Positions 40,742 to 49,920 of a stretch of DNA of 64,000 nucleotides are shown here, piece after piece. Every line of letters starts with the position of its first letter. The first letter of the stretch is position 1. Source of the DNA: Citrobacter amalonaticus (GTDB lineage Bacteria; Pseudomonadota; Gammaproteobacteria; Enterobacterales; Enterobacteriaceae); contig NZ_AP024585.1 in the NCBI RefSeq assembly GCF_018323885.1, positions 4,216,001 through 4,280,000 on the forward strand. The letters run 5' to 3'. Made by a program: the position numbers and the translations under genes. Under the pieces are notes generated by a model. The model saw only the letters and a list, made by a program, of their open reading frames with translations. It had not been told where the DNA came from and ran no database searches.

Positions 40742-41110
40742 GCATCCCGCCATCGGTGGCCTGTGCGATATCGATTTGCGCAGAAGTGATGGTTTACCGC
40801 CATGCGGTGACAGGTCTGAATGTTCAGGGAATGAAAACCCATGCGCGCAAGATCGGTCTGATGAGGTATATTCCGGCCTGACGCAGGTAAGATCCGCCTG
40901 CTATTCGCTGAAAGTACAAAAAACCGCCTTAAAATGCCGAAATGACCATCCTCTCGTAGTGCCGGTTTGTCTGCTGGCGTACCAATAAAACAATGGTCAA
41001 ATTTCAACCACCACATTCCAGGGCTGAAAAAATTCAATTTCCTTTATGTGAACAGTAGGCCGGGCATGACGTTAGCCGCTGCCCGGCAAACAGGCGAGAC
41101 AAAAAGCCCC
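40742..41110. other. Gap between the LysR gene and mgtU (369 bp)
   Basis: No supportable gene. It contains a perfect stem GCCGGGCA (41059-41066) / TGCCCGGC (41080-41087), which may end the leftward mgt transcript although no T-run follows. Open frames here lack ribosome sites and family features. Confidence 0.55.
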
Positions 41111-41197
41111 TTATCTAATCCAGATTGTCAGCAAAATAATGATGAATGCGATAATCACCACCCGGATAAAGACTTTATCCAGCGATCCTCTGCGCAT
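41111..41197 (-). CDS. mgtU: Small membrane peptide MgtU (28 aa)
   Basis: 28-codon frame starting MRRGSLDKVFIRVV, then a hydrophobic helix and terminal IWIR. A G-rich ribosome site (GGGGGG) lies eight bases before the ATG. It begins 12 bases after the mgtR stop. Place, size and type fit Salmonella MgtU, described as protecting the MgtB transporter from FtsH proteolysis, the opposite of MgtR. I identify it by position and general character, as I do not hold its full sequence in memory. Confidence 0.75.
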   Translation of the reverse strand: MRRGSLDKVFIRVVIIAFIIILLTIWIR

Positions 41198-41209
41198 CGC
41201 GCCCCCCTT

Positions 41210-41302
41210 TCAGAACAAGATTTGCCAGATTGCTAACAGCAGCACCAGCAGCCCCATCAGGAAAAATATCAGCGCGACGATAGTGTCCGGAGAACGGTTC
41301 AT
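41210..41302 (-). CDS. mgtR: Small membrane peptide MgtR (30 aa)
   Basis: 30-codon frame MNRSPDTIVALIFFL... ending LAIWQILF, a single membrane helix. It matches Salmonella MgtR (MNRSPDKIIALIF...) in start, length and end. MgtR binds MgtC and promotes its degradation by FtsH, and affects MgtB. The ATG follows GGAGGCGCTGAG, 18 bases after the mgtB stop. It is too short for standard gene calls. Confidence 0.92.
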   Translation of the reverse strand: MNRSPDTIVALIFFLMGLLVLLLAIWQILF

Positions 41303-41320
41303 CTCAGCGCCTCCTTATCA

Positions 41321-44053
41321 TCAGAACCACTGACCGAAACGTTTGATATAGAAACGCTTCATGCCCTGCGCCACCAGGCAATAGCTGAGCAGCGTCGCGA
41401 CCAGCCACGGGAAGTAGCTTAGCGGCAGCGGCTCCAGCCCGACCATCGCTCCCACTGGCGAGAACGGAACGTAGATCCCGATCGCCATAATCACCGCGGT
41501 AGTGAGTAGCACCGGCAACGTCGCCCGACTCTGAATAAACGGAATTTTCTGCGTTCTCAGCATATGCACGACCAGCGTTTGCGACAGCAGCCCTTCAATA
41601 AACCACCCGGACTGGAACAGCGCCTGGGCTTCGACGTTATTCGCCGCAAACACGTACCACATCAGCGCGAAGGTGGTGATATCAAAAATAGACGACGTCG
41701 GTCCAATCCACAGCATAAAACGGCCGATGTTCTTCGCATCCCACTTGCGCGGTTTGCGCAAAAATTCGTTGTCCATTTTGTCCCACGGCAGCGAGAGCTG
41801 AGAGAGATCGTACATCAGGTTCTGTATCAGCAGATGAATCGCCAGCATCGGCAGGAACGGAATAAACGCGCTGGCCACCAGTACCGAAAAGACGTTGCCG
41901 AAGTTAGAACTGGCGGTCATATTCAGATATTTAATGATGTTGCCGAAGGTCTCACGGCCTTTGATCACCCCTTCTTCCAGCACCATCAGATCCTTTTCCA
42001 GCAGGATGATATCCGATGCCTCTTTGGCGATATCTGCCGCGCTGTCGACCGAAATGCCTACATCCGCATCGCGCAGGGCCGGCGCATCATTGATGCCGTC
42101 GCCGAGAAAACCGACGGTGTGCCCGTTTTTCTGCAGCATTTTCAGGATGCGCGACTTCTGCAGCGGCGTCAGTTTGGCGAATACCGCGCGCTTTTCTACT
42201 TCGCGCTCCAGTTCATTATCCGTCATCGCTTCAATCTGGGCCCCGGTCAGGATGCCGTGGGCATCAATGCCCACTTCCAGGCAAATACGCGCCGTAACCA
42301 CCGGATTATCGCCGGTCAGGACTTTCACCGCCACGCCGTTGTCGCGCAGCGCGGCAATGGCTTTTCCCGCGCTCTCTTTCGGCGGATCGAGGAAAGTCAA
42401 CATCCCTTCAACCGTCAGTCCCTGCTCATCGGCGGTGCACAGCGGCGTGGTCAGAGCGGAGTCATCCAGCTTGCGAGTTGCGACCAGCAGCACGCGGAAG
42501 CCCTGGGCGTTATAATCCTTCGTTTTGGCTAACAGCAGATCGCGTCGGGTTTCATCCAGCGCCACAACGTTATCGCCTTCACGAAGATGCGTGGCGACCA
42601 TCAGCATCTCTTCGACAGCGCCTTTGCAGATCAGACTTTTGTCACCGTGGCGAACATCTTCCACCGAAACCGATACCCGACGGCGTACAAAATCAAACGG
42701 CAGTTCATCCAGTTTGACAAAATGCTCTTTGGTCGCTGACGCAATCCTGCCCTCGCCAAAGCGCAGCACCGCCCGGTCCATCAGGTTGCGCGCCCCGCTC
42801 TGGCTACTGCTATTCAGCCAGGCCAGCGTCAGCACCCGGTCGCTCTCATGACCGCTGACATCAAGGTGATGCTCAAGAATGATATTGTCCTGAGTCAGCG
42901 TGCCGGTTTTATCGGTACACAGCACGTCCATCGCGCCAAAGTTCTGAATGGCATTCAGCCGCTTGACGATCACTTTGCGCCGCGACATGGCGATAGCGCC
43001 TTTCGCCAGGTTAGAGCTGACGATCATCGGCAGCATTTCCGGCGTCAGGCCAACCGCTACCGCCAGGGCAAACAGCGAGGCCTCAACCCAGTCACCTTTG
43101 CTGAAGCCGTTAATCAGCAGCACAATCGGTACCATCACCAGCATAAATCGAATCAACAGCCAGCTGACGCTGTTTACCCCGCGATCGAACGCCGTCTGGG
43201 TACGCGTGCCAACGATGGATTTCGCCAGCGAGCCAAACCAGGTACGGTTTCCGGTGGCCACCACCACCGCCTGCGCCCTGCCGCTGGTCACGTTAGTGCC
43301 CATCAGACAGATGTTGCCCATCTCCAGCAGGCTTTTATTTTTGTTCGGCTCAGGAAGCCTGTCACACCCTTTGCCGGAAACGCTGGCCAGAACATCATAC
43401 TTCTCAACCGGCAGCGACTCGCCGCTGAGTATCGACTGACTAACAAACAGGTCCCGGGACTCCAGCAAACGGACGTCCGCCGGAACCAGATCCCCTGCTG
43501 CCAGGAAGATGATGTCACCGGGCACCAGCTCCTCAATGGCAATCTCCTCCTGCACCGACCCCAGATTCCCGGGACCGCGACGCAGCACGGTAGCCGTGGT
43601 GCGGACCATGGATTTCAGCGCCTGCGCCGCTTTGTTGGTACGAAACTCCTGCCAGAAACGCAATAACCCGCTCAGGCTAACCATCGTGACGATAATGATG
43701 ATCCCGGTCAGGTCGGTCTCTTCGCCGTTACGCAGCGGTAGCCAGTAATCGGTCACGAAGCTGACGGCGGCCAGCGCCATCAGGACATAGATAAACGGGT
43801 TATTGAATGCCTGCAAAAGCTGGATTAATGCTGGCGGCGCCTGCTCATGCGCCACTTCATTGCGGCCATATTCATCCAGTCGTTCAAGGGCATCTTCGTT
43901 GGTGAGCCCGTGGCGACTGCTGTTTAACCGCGCCAGCGTATGATCCGGGCTGTTAAATGCCTCGGTTTCAATGGCGAAGCTTTTTTTATGCTGCTTATCA
44001 TTTTCTGACGCAGACCGGTTTATTTTCCGGTTTACTATTTTCATGTCAGTCAT
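41321..44053 (-). CDS. mgtB: Mg2+-importing P3B-type ATPase MgtB
   Basis: High-affinity magnesium importer made at low Mg2+. 910 residues against about 908 in Salmonella. The phosphorylation motif is LCTDKTGTLTQDN, actuator loop ILSGESLPVEK, hinge FLGDGINDAPALRDADVGISVD; the M4 motif is VGLTPEMLPMIV, the PEM form typical of MgtA/MgtB. The N-terminus (MTDMKIVNRKINRSASEND) is the MgtB form, and the C-terminus ends RFYIKRFGQWF. It follows mgtC by 155 bases and precedes mgtR. Its presence between the LysR gene and yjcE differs from the SPI-3 location in Salmonella. Confidence 0.95.
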   Translation of the reverse strand: MTDMKIVNRKINRSASENDKQHKKSFAIETEAFNSPDHTLARLNSSRHGLTNEDALERLDEYGRNEVAHEQAPPALIQLLQAFNNPFIYVLMALAAVSFVTDYWLPLRNGEETDLTGIIIIVTMVSLSGLLRFWQEFRTNKAAQALKSMVRTTATVLRRGPGNLGSVQEEIAIEELVPGDIIFLAAGDLVPADVRLLESRDLFVSQSILSGESLPVEKYDVLASVSGKGCDRLPEPNKNKSLLEMGNICLMGTNVTSGRAQAVVVATGNRTWFGSLAKSIVGTRTQTAFDRGVNSVSWLLIRFMLVMVPIVLLINGFSKGDWVEASLFALAVAVGLTPEMLPMIVSSNLAKGAIAMSRRKVIVKRLNAIQNFGAMDVLCTDKTGTLTQDNIILEHHLDVSGHESDRVLTLAWLNSSSQSGARNLMDRAVLRFGEGRIASATKEHFVKLDELPFDFVRRRVSVSVEDVRHGDKSLICKGAVEEMLMVATHLREGDNVVALDETRRDLLLAKTKDYNAQGFRVLLVATRKLDDSALTTPLCTADEQGLTVEGMLTFLDPPKESAGKAIAALRDNGVAVKVLTGDNPVVTARICLEVGIDAHGILTGAQIEAMTDNELEREVEKRAVFAKLTPLQKSRILKMLQKNGHTVGFLGDGINDAPALRDADVGISVDSAADIAKEASDIILLEKDLMVLEEGVIKGRETFGNIIKYLNMTASSNFGNVFSVLVASAFIPFLPMLAIHLLIQNLMYDLSQLSLPWDKMDNEFLRKPRKWDAKNIGRFMLWIGPTSSIFDITTFALMWYVFAANNVEAQALFQSGWFIEGLLSQTLVVHMLRTQKIPFIQSRATLPVLLTTAVIMAIGIYVPFSPVGAMVGLEPLPLSYFPWLVATLLSYCLVAQGMKRFYIKRFGQWF

Positions 44054-44208
44054 GATTAATCCTCAAATTTAAGACGTCGTTATCCCTGCATAAATGATTT
44101 ATGCATAATTCATTTTTACGTTATTAAACGCTTATTACTTTAATTGCCTGGGAATATTCATCATTCCCTCCTTAGACAAATGATTGTCGGTGTAGAATAG
44201 CCGCGAGG

Positions 44209-44904
44209 TTAACTCCCCTCGACACACCAGCGGACTGACGTAATGTTTTCGTCCCCGCCAACTCTTGACATAATAAGGTCTCGCGCTTTGCGGCAGTCAG
44301 TATTACCCACCAGTTCGATGCGAATTTCTTTATGCCCTTGTTCTTTTGCTGCTGTTGACACCAGTCCCTGAAGGCTGAGCGTCATCTCTTTACTGATATT
44401 AAGCAATAGCTGACGAATCGCGTTTTCATATTCGCTTTGACAGACAATATTCAGAACGTAGCATTTCTCTTCTTCTGTCGCGCCGGGGATCTGATTAATT
44501 CTCTGCGCCGCTTCGCGCAGTAGAATATTGGCGCAGAGGATTATCAGCGTTGCCGCCGCCGCTTGCCAGAACTGGCCCAGTCCACACAGCACGCCAATCG
44601 CCGCAGAGCACCACGAGGTTGCAGCGGTATTCAGGCCGCGCACGTTCATGCCTTCACGCATGATGACGCCGGCACCGAGAAAACCAATTCCGGAAACCAC
44701 CTGCGCGGCAATACGTCCAGGGCTGTCCGGAGAGGTTGAAATGGAGCTCAGAATAAAAACCGCCGCGCCGGTGGCGACCAGCGCGTTAGTGCGCAGGCCG
44801 GCCATACGCTGACGCCACTGTCTTTCAGCGCCAATCAGCGCGCCCAATAGCATCGCAGCGAGTAAATTTGCGATATAAGGAAACATCAACATAGCTTCCT
44901 CCAT
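44209..44904 (-). CDS. mgtC: Virulence factor MgtC, inner-membrane protein
   Basis: 231 residues, exactly the Salmonella length. The hydrophobic N-terminal half (five helices) has the family signature ANLLAAMLLGALIGAERQWRQ and AGLRTNALVATGAAVF; the C-terminal cytosolic domain (about 145-231) is ACT-like. In Salmonella MgtC inhibits the F1Fo ATP synthase and promotes phosphate uptake changes and survival in macrophages at low Mg2+. Controlled by PhoP and by a 5' leader with two short ORFs, both visible here. First gene of mgtCBRU. Confidence 0.95.
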   Translation of the reverse strand: MEEAMLMFPYIANLLAAMLLGALIGAERQWRQRMAGLRTNALVATGAAVFILSSISTSPDSPGRIAAQVVSGIGFLGAGVIMREGMNVRGLNTAATSWCSAAIGVLCGLGQFWQAAAATLIILCANILLREAAQRINQIPGATEEEKCYVLNIVCQSEYENAIRQLLLNISKEMTLSLQGLVSTAAKEQGHKEIRIELVGNTDCRKARDLIMSRVGGDENITSVRWCVEGS

Positions 44905-44968
44905 TTATGTTGGAAGAATTAACTACGTGCTTTATTAAGCACACGACGAATTGTCGCCGGAAAGGCGA

Positions 44969-45019
44969 TTAACGTCGCGTTGACGGTGGAGGGAATAATG
45001 TATTTTTAAACATGAACAT
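44969..45019 (-). CDS. mgtP: Leader peptide with consecutive proline codons (MgtP-like) in the mgtC 5' leader
   Basis: A 16-residue frame, MFMFKNTLFPPPSTRR, with AGGA seven bases upstream. Three proline codons in a row (CCT CCA CCG) are the hallmark of Salmonella MgtP: slow translation at low proline-tRNA lets transcription run on into mgtC. Stem-forming sequences follow, between it and mgtC. The function is inferred from that system. Confidence 0.8.
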   Translation of the reverse strand: MFMFKNTLFPPPSTRR

Positions 45020-45124
45020 GACGATTATCCTCGCAGCCATGCTGCGTTATTCTTTATGGGATGCAATCGTCTGGATGAGGAGATTGCTGCCCGCCGGTAG
45101 GCAAGCAGCGCAGAAAAAATTACG

Positions 45125-45166
45125 TCAGCTTGCCTTTATGTATAAATAAGGGTGACTGTCCAACAT
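45125..45166 (-). CDS. mgtM: Leader peptide (MgtM-like) in the mgtC 5' leader
   Basis: A 13-residue frame, MLDSHPYLYIKAS, with AGGAG six bases before the ATG. It lies ahead of the MgtP-like frame in the mgtC leader. In Salmonella, mgtM couples transcription into mgtCBR to cytosolic ATP. Several codons are A-rich, as described for mgtM; the identification is mainly by position. Confidence 0.72.
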   Translation of the reverse strand: MLDSHPYLYIKAS

Positions 45167-45245
45167 ATTTCTCCTGTATGAATTTGTGCTCATTATAATC
45201 ATTCAATTATTCGAGTAAAGTTAAAATCTCGCTTTAGTGACGATT

Positions 45246-45262
45246 TGTTTAGAATGACCTTA
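45246..45262 (+). promoter_or_regulatory. Candidate PhoP box of the mgtC promoter
   Basis: TGTTTA-GAATG-ACCTTA is a (T/G)GTTTA-type direct repeat with 11-base spacing, the second half imperfect. It lies about 80 bases upstream of mgtM, in reverse orientation to mgtC. PhoP control is well known for mgtC; this specific site is a motif call. Confidence 0.5.
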
Positions 45263-45640
45263 ATGCTCAAAGCCCACCCCGGCGCGAACCGGGGTTAATT
45301 CACTAATCAAAGACGTCATTAATTATCGACGTCACGATCGCTGCTATCAGCACCTAATCCTGCCCTACCATGCACCAATCATAGCGGGATAGAACTAAGC
45401 AGCCTGAAGGCTGCAAATTTAAAAGCTGCCGTCTCCCGGTCCTGTTGTTGCCATACACTACGCGGGATACGCATGACCTGACTACTTTTCTACAGACTGA
45501 AAATCAGTATGGCTCAGAATGACGTCGTTTCGCTCACCAGGCGATTCCAGGACATATCCGTCAGGGATTCGACGGTCCGCTGAATCTGCCGCCCGGGTCG
45601 ATGCCCGGTAAGCGTAGCGCCACCGGGCAACATGACGGTG
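45263..45640. other. Gap between mgtC leader and yjcE (about 380 bp)
   Basis: No gene supported. Visible structure: hairpin CCCCGGCGCGAACCGGGG (45278-45295), palindrome GCAGCCTGAAGGCTGC (45400-45415 region) and a REP-like stretch GCCCGGTAAGCGTAGCGCCA CCGGGC near 45602-45629, after the yjcE stop. Confidence 0.5.
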
Positions 45641-47287
45641 TTACTGATTTTCGATCAGTAACGCTTCCAGCAGGTCGAGATCGTGCAGCAGTTTTTGCAG
45701 CGTTTCATTGCTGATTTCACGCGTGGCGCGCAGGTGATACAGCTCCGCCCGCTCTGAACGCAGCGCCGCGAGACGGAAGCGGCGTTCCAGATTCTCTTCC
45801 TGGAGCGAACTCTCAACATCGTTACGCCCGTCGGCACGACGCCGCAGGTTACCGATGACGCGGGAACTCACCTCGGTCAGCAGCTGATTATCAATGTTCT
45901 CTTCGGTATCCGCCGCCAGACGCTCTTCCATCTTCTGAATGGCGACAATCGCCACCTCCGCCGTCGCCGCGCGGGCAATCCGCTCCTCTTTCAGTTGCTG
46001 AGAATGATCGGCCACTTCCAGATGTTGCAGCAGAATCGGCAGCATAATCACGCCGACAAACAGCGAGAACAGAATCACACCAGCGGCCAGGAAGACCAGT
46101 TCGTAGCGCGCCGGGAAGACGTTGCCATCTGGCAGCAGCAGCGGGATAGACAGGACACCCGCGAGGGTGATAGCCCCGCGAACGCCCGCAAAGGAGGCGA
46201 TCAAAATTTCCCGTGTCGTCCAGGAGCCAAACTCCATCGGTTTCTTTTTCAGGAAACGCATGCTGAAGTTTTTCATCGTCCACAGCCAGCCGAAACGCAC
46301 CAGCATCAGCGCCACATAAATCAGAATGATATCGGTAAATAGCATCCAGATTTCCACGTTCGGATCGGCCTCCGCTGCCACCAGCGACGACTCGAGAATG
46401 CCCGGCAGTTGCAGGCCCAACAGCAAAAAGACCATGCCGTTAAACACAAACTCAAGCATCGCCCAGGTGCTGTTGGCGCGCAGACGCATCGCCAGCGGCG
46501 CACGGCGCATCACCCCGGAGCGGGTGATGGTCATCCCGGCGGCGACCGCCGCGAGGATCCCGGAGACGCCGATATGTTCTGCGATCAGGTACGATGCGAA
46601 CGGCAGCAGGAACAGCAGGACGATTTGCGTCGCTGGCTCATCGCCGCCCCAGCGGCTGAGAAAGCGCAGCGAGCGACCGTACAGCCAACTGACCACAAAG
46701 CCCGCGAGGATACCGCCGATCGCCACCTTAAAGAACTCCACCGTCGCGCCGCCGACGGTAAACACCATCGTGCCCATCGCCACCGCAACGGCAAATTTCA
46801 AAGATACCAGACCGGAGGCGTCATTCATCAGCGCCTCACCTTGCAGGATGCCCATGATTTTCTTAGGGATCCGCCCTTCACCGACAATACCGGAAAGCGC
46901 AACCGCATCGGTTGGCGACAGCACGGCAGCCAGCGCAAAGGCCGGAATCAACGGAATGCCCGGCACCAGCCAGTAAATCAGAAAACCAATCCCGACCACG
47001 GTGACCAGCACCAGCGCCAGCGCCAGACCGAAAATCTCTCGCCCATGTTCAAGAAATTCTCGCGTTGGCGTCTTCCAGCCATCCGCAAACAGCAGCGGCG
47101 GGATAAACAGAACCAGAAACAGTTCGGGGTCAAATTCTACGTGCAGACCAAACGTGGGCCACGCCAACAGCGCGCCGATAGCAATCTGCATGAGGGGTAA
47201 GGGGAGCTGGAAGGGCAATACGCGCGTAAATACCCCGGACAGCGAGACCACAAGGGTCATGATGAGTATTGTGAAGAAGATTTCCAT
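45641..47287 (-). CDS. yjcE: CPA1-family Na+/H+ antiporter YjcE
   Basis: 548-residue membrane antiporter of the CPA1/NhaP group. Twelve or so helices; conserved LSPTDAVALSGIVGEGRIP and GEALMNDASGLVSLKFAVA are the ion-binding loops of the family, with ASFAGVRGAITLAGVLSIPL further on. The cytoplasmic C-terminal tail (about 425-548) is charged and helical. The E. coli protein has 549 residues; its physiological ion is not firmly established. It is separated from ghxP by a bidirectional terminator. Confidence 0.94.
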   Translation of the reverse strand: MEIFFTILIMTLVVSLSGVFTRVLPFQLPLPLMQIAIGALLAWPTFGLHVEFDPELFLVLFIPPLLFADGWKTPTREFLEHGREIFGLALALVLVTVVGIGFLIYWLVPGIPLIPAFALAAVLSPTDAVALSGIVGEGRIPKKIMGILQGEALMNDASGLVSLKFAVAVAMGTMVFTVGGATVEFFKVAIGGILAGFVVSWLYGRSLRFLSRWGGDEPATQIVLLFLLPFASYLIAEHIGVSGILAAVAAGMTITRSGVMRRAPLAMRLRANSTWAMLEFVFNGMVFLLLGLQLPGILESSLVAAEADPNVEIWMLFTDIILIYVALMLVRFGWLWTMKNFSMRFLKKKPMEFGSWTTREILIASFAGVRGAITLAGVLSIPLLLPDGNVFPARYELVFLAAGVILFSLFVGVIMLPILLQHLEVADHSQQLKEERIARAATAEVAIVAIQKMEERLAADTEENIDNQLLTEVSSRVIGNLRRRADGRNDVESSLQEENLERRFRLAALRSERAELYHLRATREISNETLQKLLHDLDLLEALLIENQ

Positions 47288-47389
47288 GCGTTCCCTGTTT
47301 GCGATGTTTCTTATGTGTTTGAGAGGCGTCGTGCCTCAATTTTGCCTTTCTCAGAGTATCGCAAAAGACAACGAGTGTGTGCTGAAAAT

Positions 47390-47419
47390 AAAAACGGGCG
47401 GCAAACGCCACCCGTTTTT
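47390..47419. terminator. Bidirectional terminator between ghxP and yjcE
   Basis: AAAAACGGGCGGCAAACGCC ACCCGTTTTT: the stem is flanked by A-run and T-run so it can act on both strands; it follows the ghxP stop on the minus strand. Confidence 0.9.
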
Positions 47420-47436
47420 CGGAATCACTTTCGGAA

Positions 47437-48795
47437 TCAAATGGCCCAGCCACCGGCATAGAACGCCACCAGCGCCACGGCGATCACTACGGTGCCGATG
47501 TTCAGCTTGCGCCATTCACCCGACACCACACGGCCAATCACCAGCGTGGCAAAACCAATCATGATGCCGGTCACGATGTTACAAGTCAGTACAATGAATA
47601 CTGCCGTCACCAGACCCGCCATCGCATCGACAAAGTCAGCGAAATCGATTTTCGCCACGTTGCTCAGCATCAGCAGACCGACGTACATCAGCGCAGGCGC
47701 CGTGGCATACACCGGAACGAGGTAAGAGAGCGGGGAAAGGAACAGGATCAGCAGGAACAGCACGCCAACGGTAATGGCGGTCAGGCCAGTTTTCCCCCCC
47801 GCCGCCGTACCGGCTGCCGACTCAATGTAGACTGCTGCCGGCGCCGCACCCACCAGACCGGAGAACACGCTGCTCAGGGAGTCTGTGGTCAGTGCTTTAC
47901 CGCCGTCAATAATCTGCCCGTCTTTATCCAGCAGATTCGCCTGACCCGCCACGGCACGGATGGTGCCGGTGGCATCAAACACAGCGGTCATTACCAGCGC
48001 CAGAACGCTTGGCAGAACAACCGGGTTCAGCGCGCCCATGATATCCAGGCTGCCAATCAGTGATTTACCGGTTTCATCGCTCAGCGACGGCATGGCAAAA
48101 ATGCCGGAGAATTTCACCGCCGGATCGAAAATCAGACCAACGACAGAAATGCCGATAATAGTCAGCAGAATACCGCCCGGCACTTTCAGTTTCTCCAGAC
48201 CGATAATTACCGCCAGACCCACCAGCGACATAATCACCGGGAAGGTAGCGAAGTGACCAAGCGCTACGGGCAGACCATCCAGCGGGTTCTTGATAACCAG
48301 ACCCACGCCGTTCGCCGCAATCAGCAGTAAAAACAGACCGATACCGATGCCGGTACCGTGCGCGATGCCCTGCGGCAAATTACGCAGGATCCAGCTACGG
48401 ATCCCGGTGGCGGAGATAATGGTAAACAGTACACCCATCAGGAATACCGCACCCAGTGCGACCGGAACGCTAATCTGCTGGCCCAGAACCAGACTGAACG
48501 CGGTGAAGGCGGTCAGCGAGATGGCGCAACCAATCGCCAGCGGCAGGTTGGCCCACAACCCCATGACGATAGAGCCCAGACCGGCCACCAGACAGGTCGC
48601 GACGAACACCGCCGCGGGCGGGAATCCGGCTTTACCCAGCATGCCAGGCACGACGATAACGGAGTACACCATCGCCAGAAACGTTGTTAAACCTGCCACC
48701 ACTTCCTGACGGACAGTGCTTCCACGTTGTGAAATTTTAAACCAGGCGTCGAGCGAACCGCCGGTACGCGCTGAAGGCGTAGACATAGAAAACAT
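47437..48795 (-). CDS. ghxP: Guanine/hypoxanthine permease GhxP (YjcD)
   Basis: NCS2 AzgA-like purine permease importing guanine and hypoxanthine with protons. 452 residues. Family features: [19 protein letters not shown] (N-terminal), [38 protein letters not shown] and [16 protein letters not shown] with [19 protein letters not shown] (substrate helix region). The 5' region has three PurR-like operators, so repression by hypoxanthine/guanine-loaded PurR is likely. Confidence 0.94.
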   Translation of the reverse strand: MFSMSTPSARTGGSLDAWFKISQRGSTVRQEVVAGLTTFLAMVYSVIVVPGMLGKAGFPPAAVFVATCLVAGLGSIVMGLWANLPLAIGCAISLTAFTAFSLVLGQQISVPVALGAVFLMGVLFTIISATGIRSWILRNLPQGIAHGTGIGIGLFLLLIAANGVGLVIKNPLDGLPVALGHFATFPVIMSLVGLAVIIGLEKLKVPGGILLTIIGISVVGLIFDPAVKFSGIFAMPSLSDETGKSLIGSLDIMGALNPVVLPSVLALVMTAVFDATGTIRAVAGQANLLDKDGQIIDGGKALTTDSLSSVFSGLVGAAPAAVYIESAAGTAAGGKTGLTAITVGVLFLLILFLSPLSYLVPVYATAPALMYVGLLMLSNVAKIDFADFVDAMAGLVTAVFIVLTCNIVTGIMIGFATLVIGRVVSGEWRKLNIGTVVIAVALVAFYAGGWAI

Positions 48796-48898
48796 CCCCT
48801 GAGAGTTTATTATTCGTTCTTATGCGTGGTGGACAATCCACTGCCAGCGCAACGTCAACTCCCTGTGCTCTGATCGCGACAAAGAGGGGTGTCGCAAA

Positions 48899-48914
48899 AA
48901 GCAAACGTTTAGCT
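48899..48914. promoter_or_regulatory. PurR operator 1 upstream of ghxP
   Basis: AAGCAAACGTTTAGCT matches the PurR consensus ANGCAANCGNTTNCNT at 11 of the 12 defined positions. Confidence 0.78.
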
Positions 48915-48942
48915 CCGCGCATAAAAAAACGGGTTGTAAAAA

Positions 48943-48958
48943 AAGCAAACGATTATCC
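48943..48958. promoter_or_regulatory. PurR-like operator 2 upstream of ghxP
   Basis: AAGCAAACGATTATCC matches 10 of 12 defined PurR positions; it is 44 bases (about four helical turns) from operator 1. Confidence 0.62.
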
Positions 48959-49041
48959 AGCGATCATACGAGGATTTTCAACTGAACTTTGCCGCTTTTT
49001 ACTCATTTCTTGCACTAACGCTGAAGAAATCACCAACTGAT

Positions 49042-49057
49042 GCGCAAACGTTATCGT
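49042..49057. promoter_or_regulatory. PurR-like operator 3 between ghxP and the GST gene
   Basis: GCGCAAACGTTATCGT matches about 10 of 12 defined PurR positions, 99 bases (about nine helical turns) from operator 2. Confidence 0.55.
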
Positions 49058-49132
49058 CAATGCGCAATCCGGCAACATAGTTAGCCGGATCGCGTCGCAA
49101 ATGCAGGAGGCAAGACGGTTAAAAAACCGCCA

Positions 49133-49801
49133 TCAACCACCGGGAATGGCAAAAGGTCCTCCCTGCTGAATGGCACGTTGCCAGGCAGGACGCATTTCCA
49201 CGCGTTTTTTCCACGCGCTGATATGGGGAAGATCGGCAATACCACCGCGCGCCAGTAGCGCAAAAAGAGGAAAACTCATCTGGATATCCGCCATGCTGAG
49301 ATGGTCTCCGGCAAACCACAGACGCTCAGCGAGGTGCGCGTCAATAAAGCGCGCGTGGGTTTCCAGTTGCGGATTGAGATACGCTTTTTGTACGCCCTGC
49401 CCCAGCGCGCCGCCCAGCGTGCGCAAACCAAACGGCACGGGCGGTTTCCCCAGACTGGTGAAGACCAGCTTCATTAACAGCAACGGCATCAGCGAACCCT
49501 CGGCGTAATGCAACCAGAAGCGATACTGGAGAACGGATTGTGCATCAGCCGGTTTAAACTTCCCTTCGCTGTCATAGGTGTCCTGCAAATAGTCGAGAAT
49601 CGCCCCCGACTCCGCGAGGATCGCGCCGTTATCTTCCACTACGGGGGATTTCCCCAGCGGATGAATTTTCTTCAGCGCCGGCGGAGCGAGCATGTTCTTT
49701 TCACGCTGGTAACGCACAATCTGGTAAGGCAGCGATAGCTCCTCCAGCGCCCAGAGAATGCGCTGTGAGCGGGACTGGTTTAAATGATGCACCGTCAGCA
49801 T
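49133..49801 (-). CDS. Glutathione S-transferase family protein
   Basis: 222-residue GST. The N-terminal thioredoxin-like domain begins MLTVHHLNQSRSQRILWALE with the catalytic-position Ser in NQSRSQR, the cis-proline stretch HPLGKSPVVEDNG and the glutathione gamma-glutamyl contact LAESGAILDYL. The C-terminal all-helical domain has FAGDHLSMADIQMSFPL, the N-capping motif of GSTs. Substrate unknown. It lies between ghxP and SraL/soxR, the same neighbour as in Salmonella as I recall; E. coli K-12 lacks it there. Confidence 0.88.
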   Translation of the reverse strand: MLTVHHLNQSRSQRILWALEELSLPYQIVRYQREKNMLAPPALKKIHPLGKSPVVEDNGAILAESGAILDYLQDTYDSEGKFKPADAQSVLQYRFWLHYAEGSLMPLLLMKLVFTSLGKPPVPFGLRTLGGALGQGVQKAYLNPQLETHARFIDAHLAERLWFAGDHLSMADIQMSFPLFALLARGGIADLPHISAWKKRVEMRPAWQRAIQQGGPFAIPGG

Positions 49802-49920
49802 GATGTTCTCCCGTCATTTCCTCTTACTCACTCTAGTAAATTATGGGAGATGGCGAAAAAAATTCGCCTAAAAAGTCGCCAGATACACTGGCAAACGGGA
49901 TAACGCGGCTTACACTTACA

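Noticed and set aside
40738..41037. 99-residue minus-strand frame between the LysR gene and mgtU
   Set aside because: No ribosome site or recognisable domain; overlaps the end of the LysR gene and part of the hairpin region.
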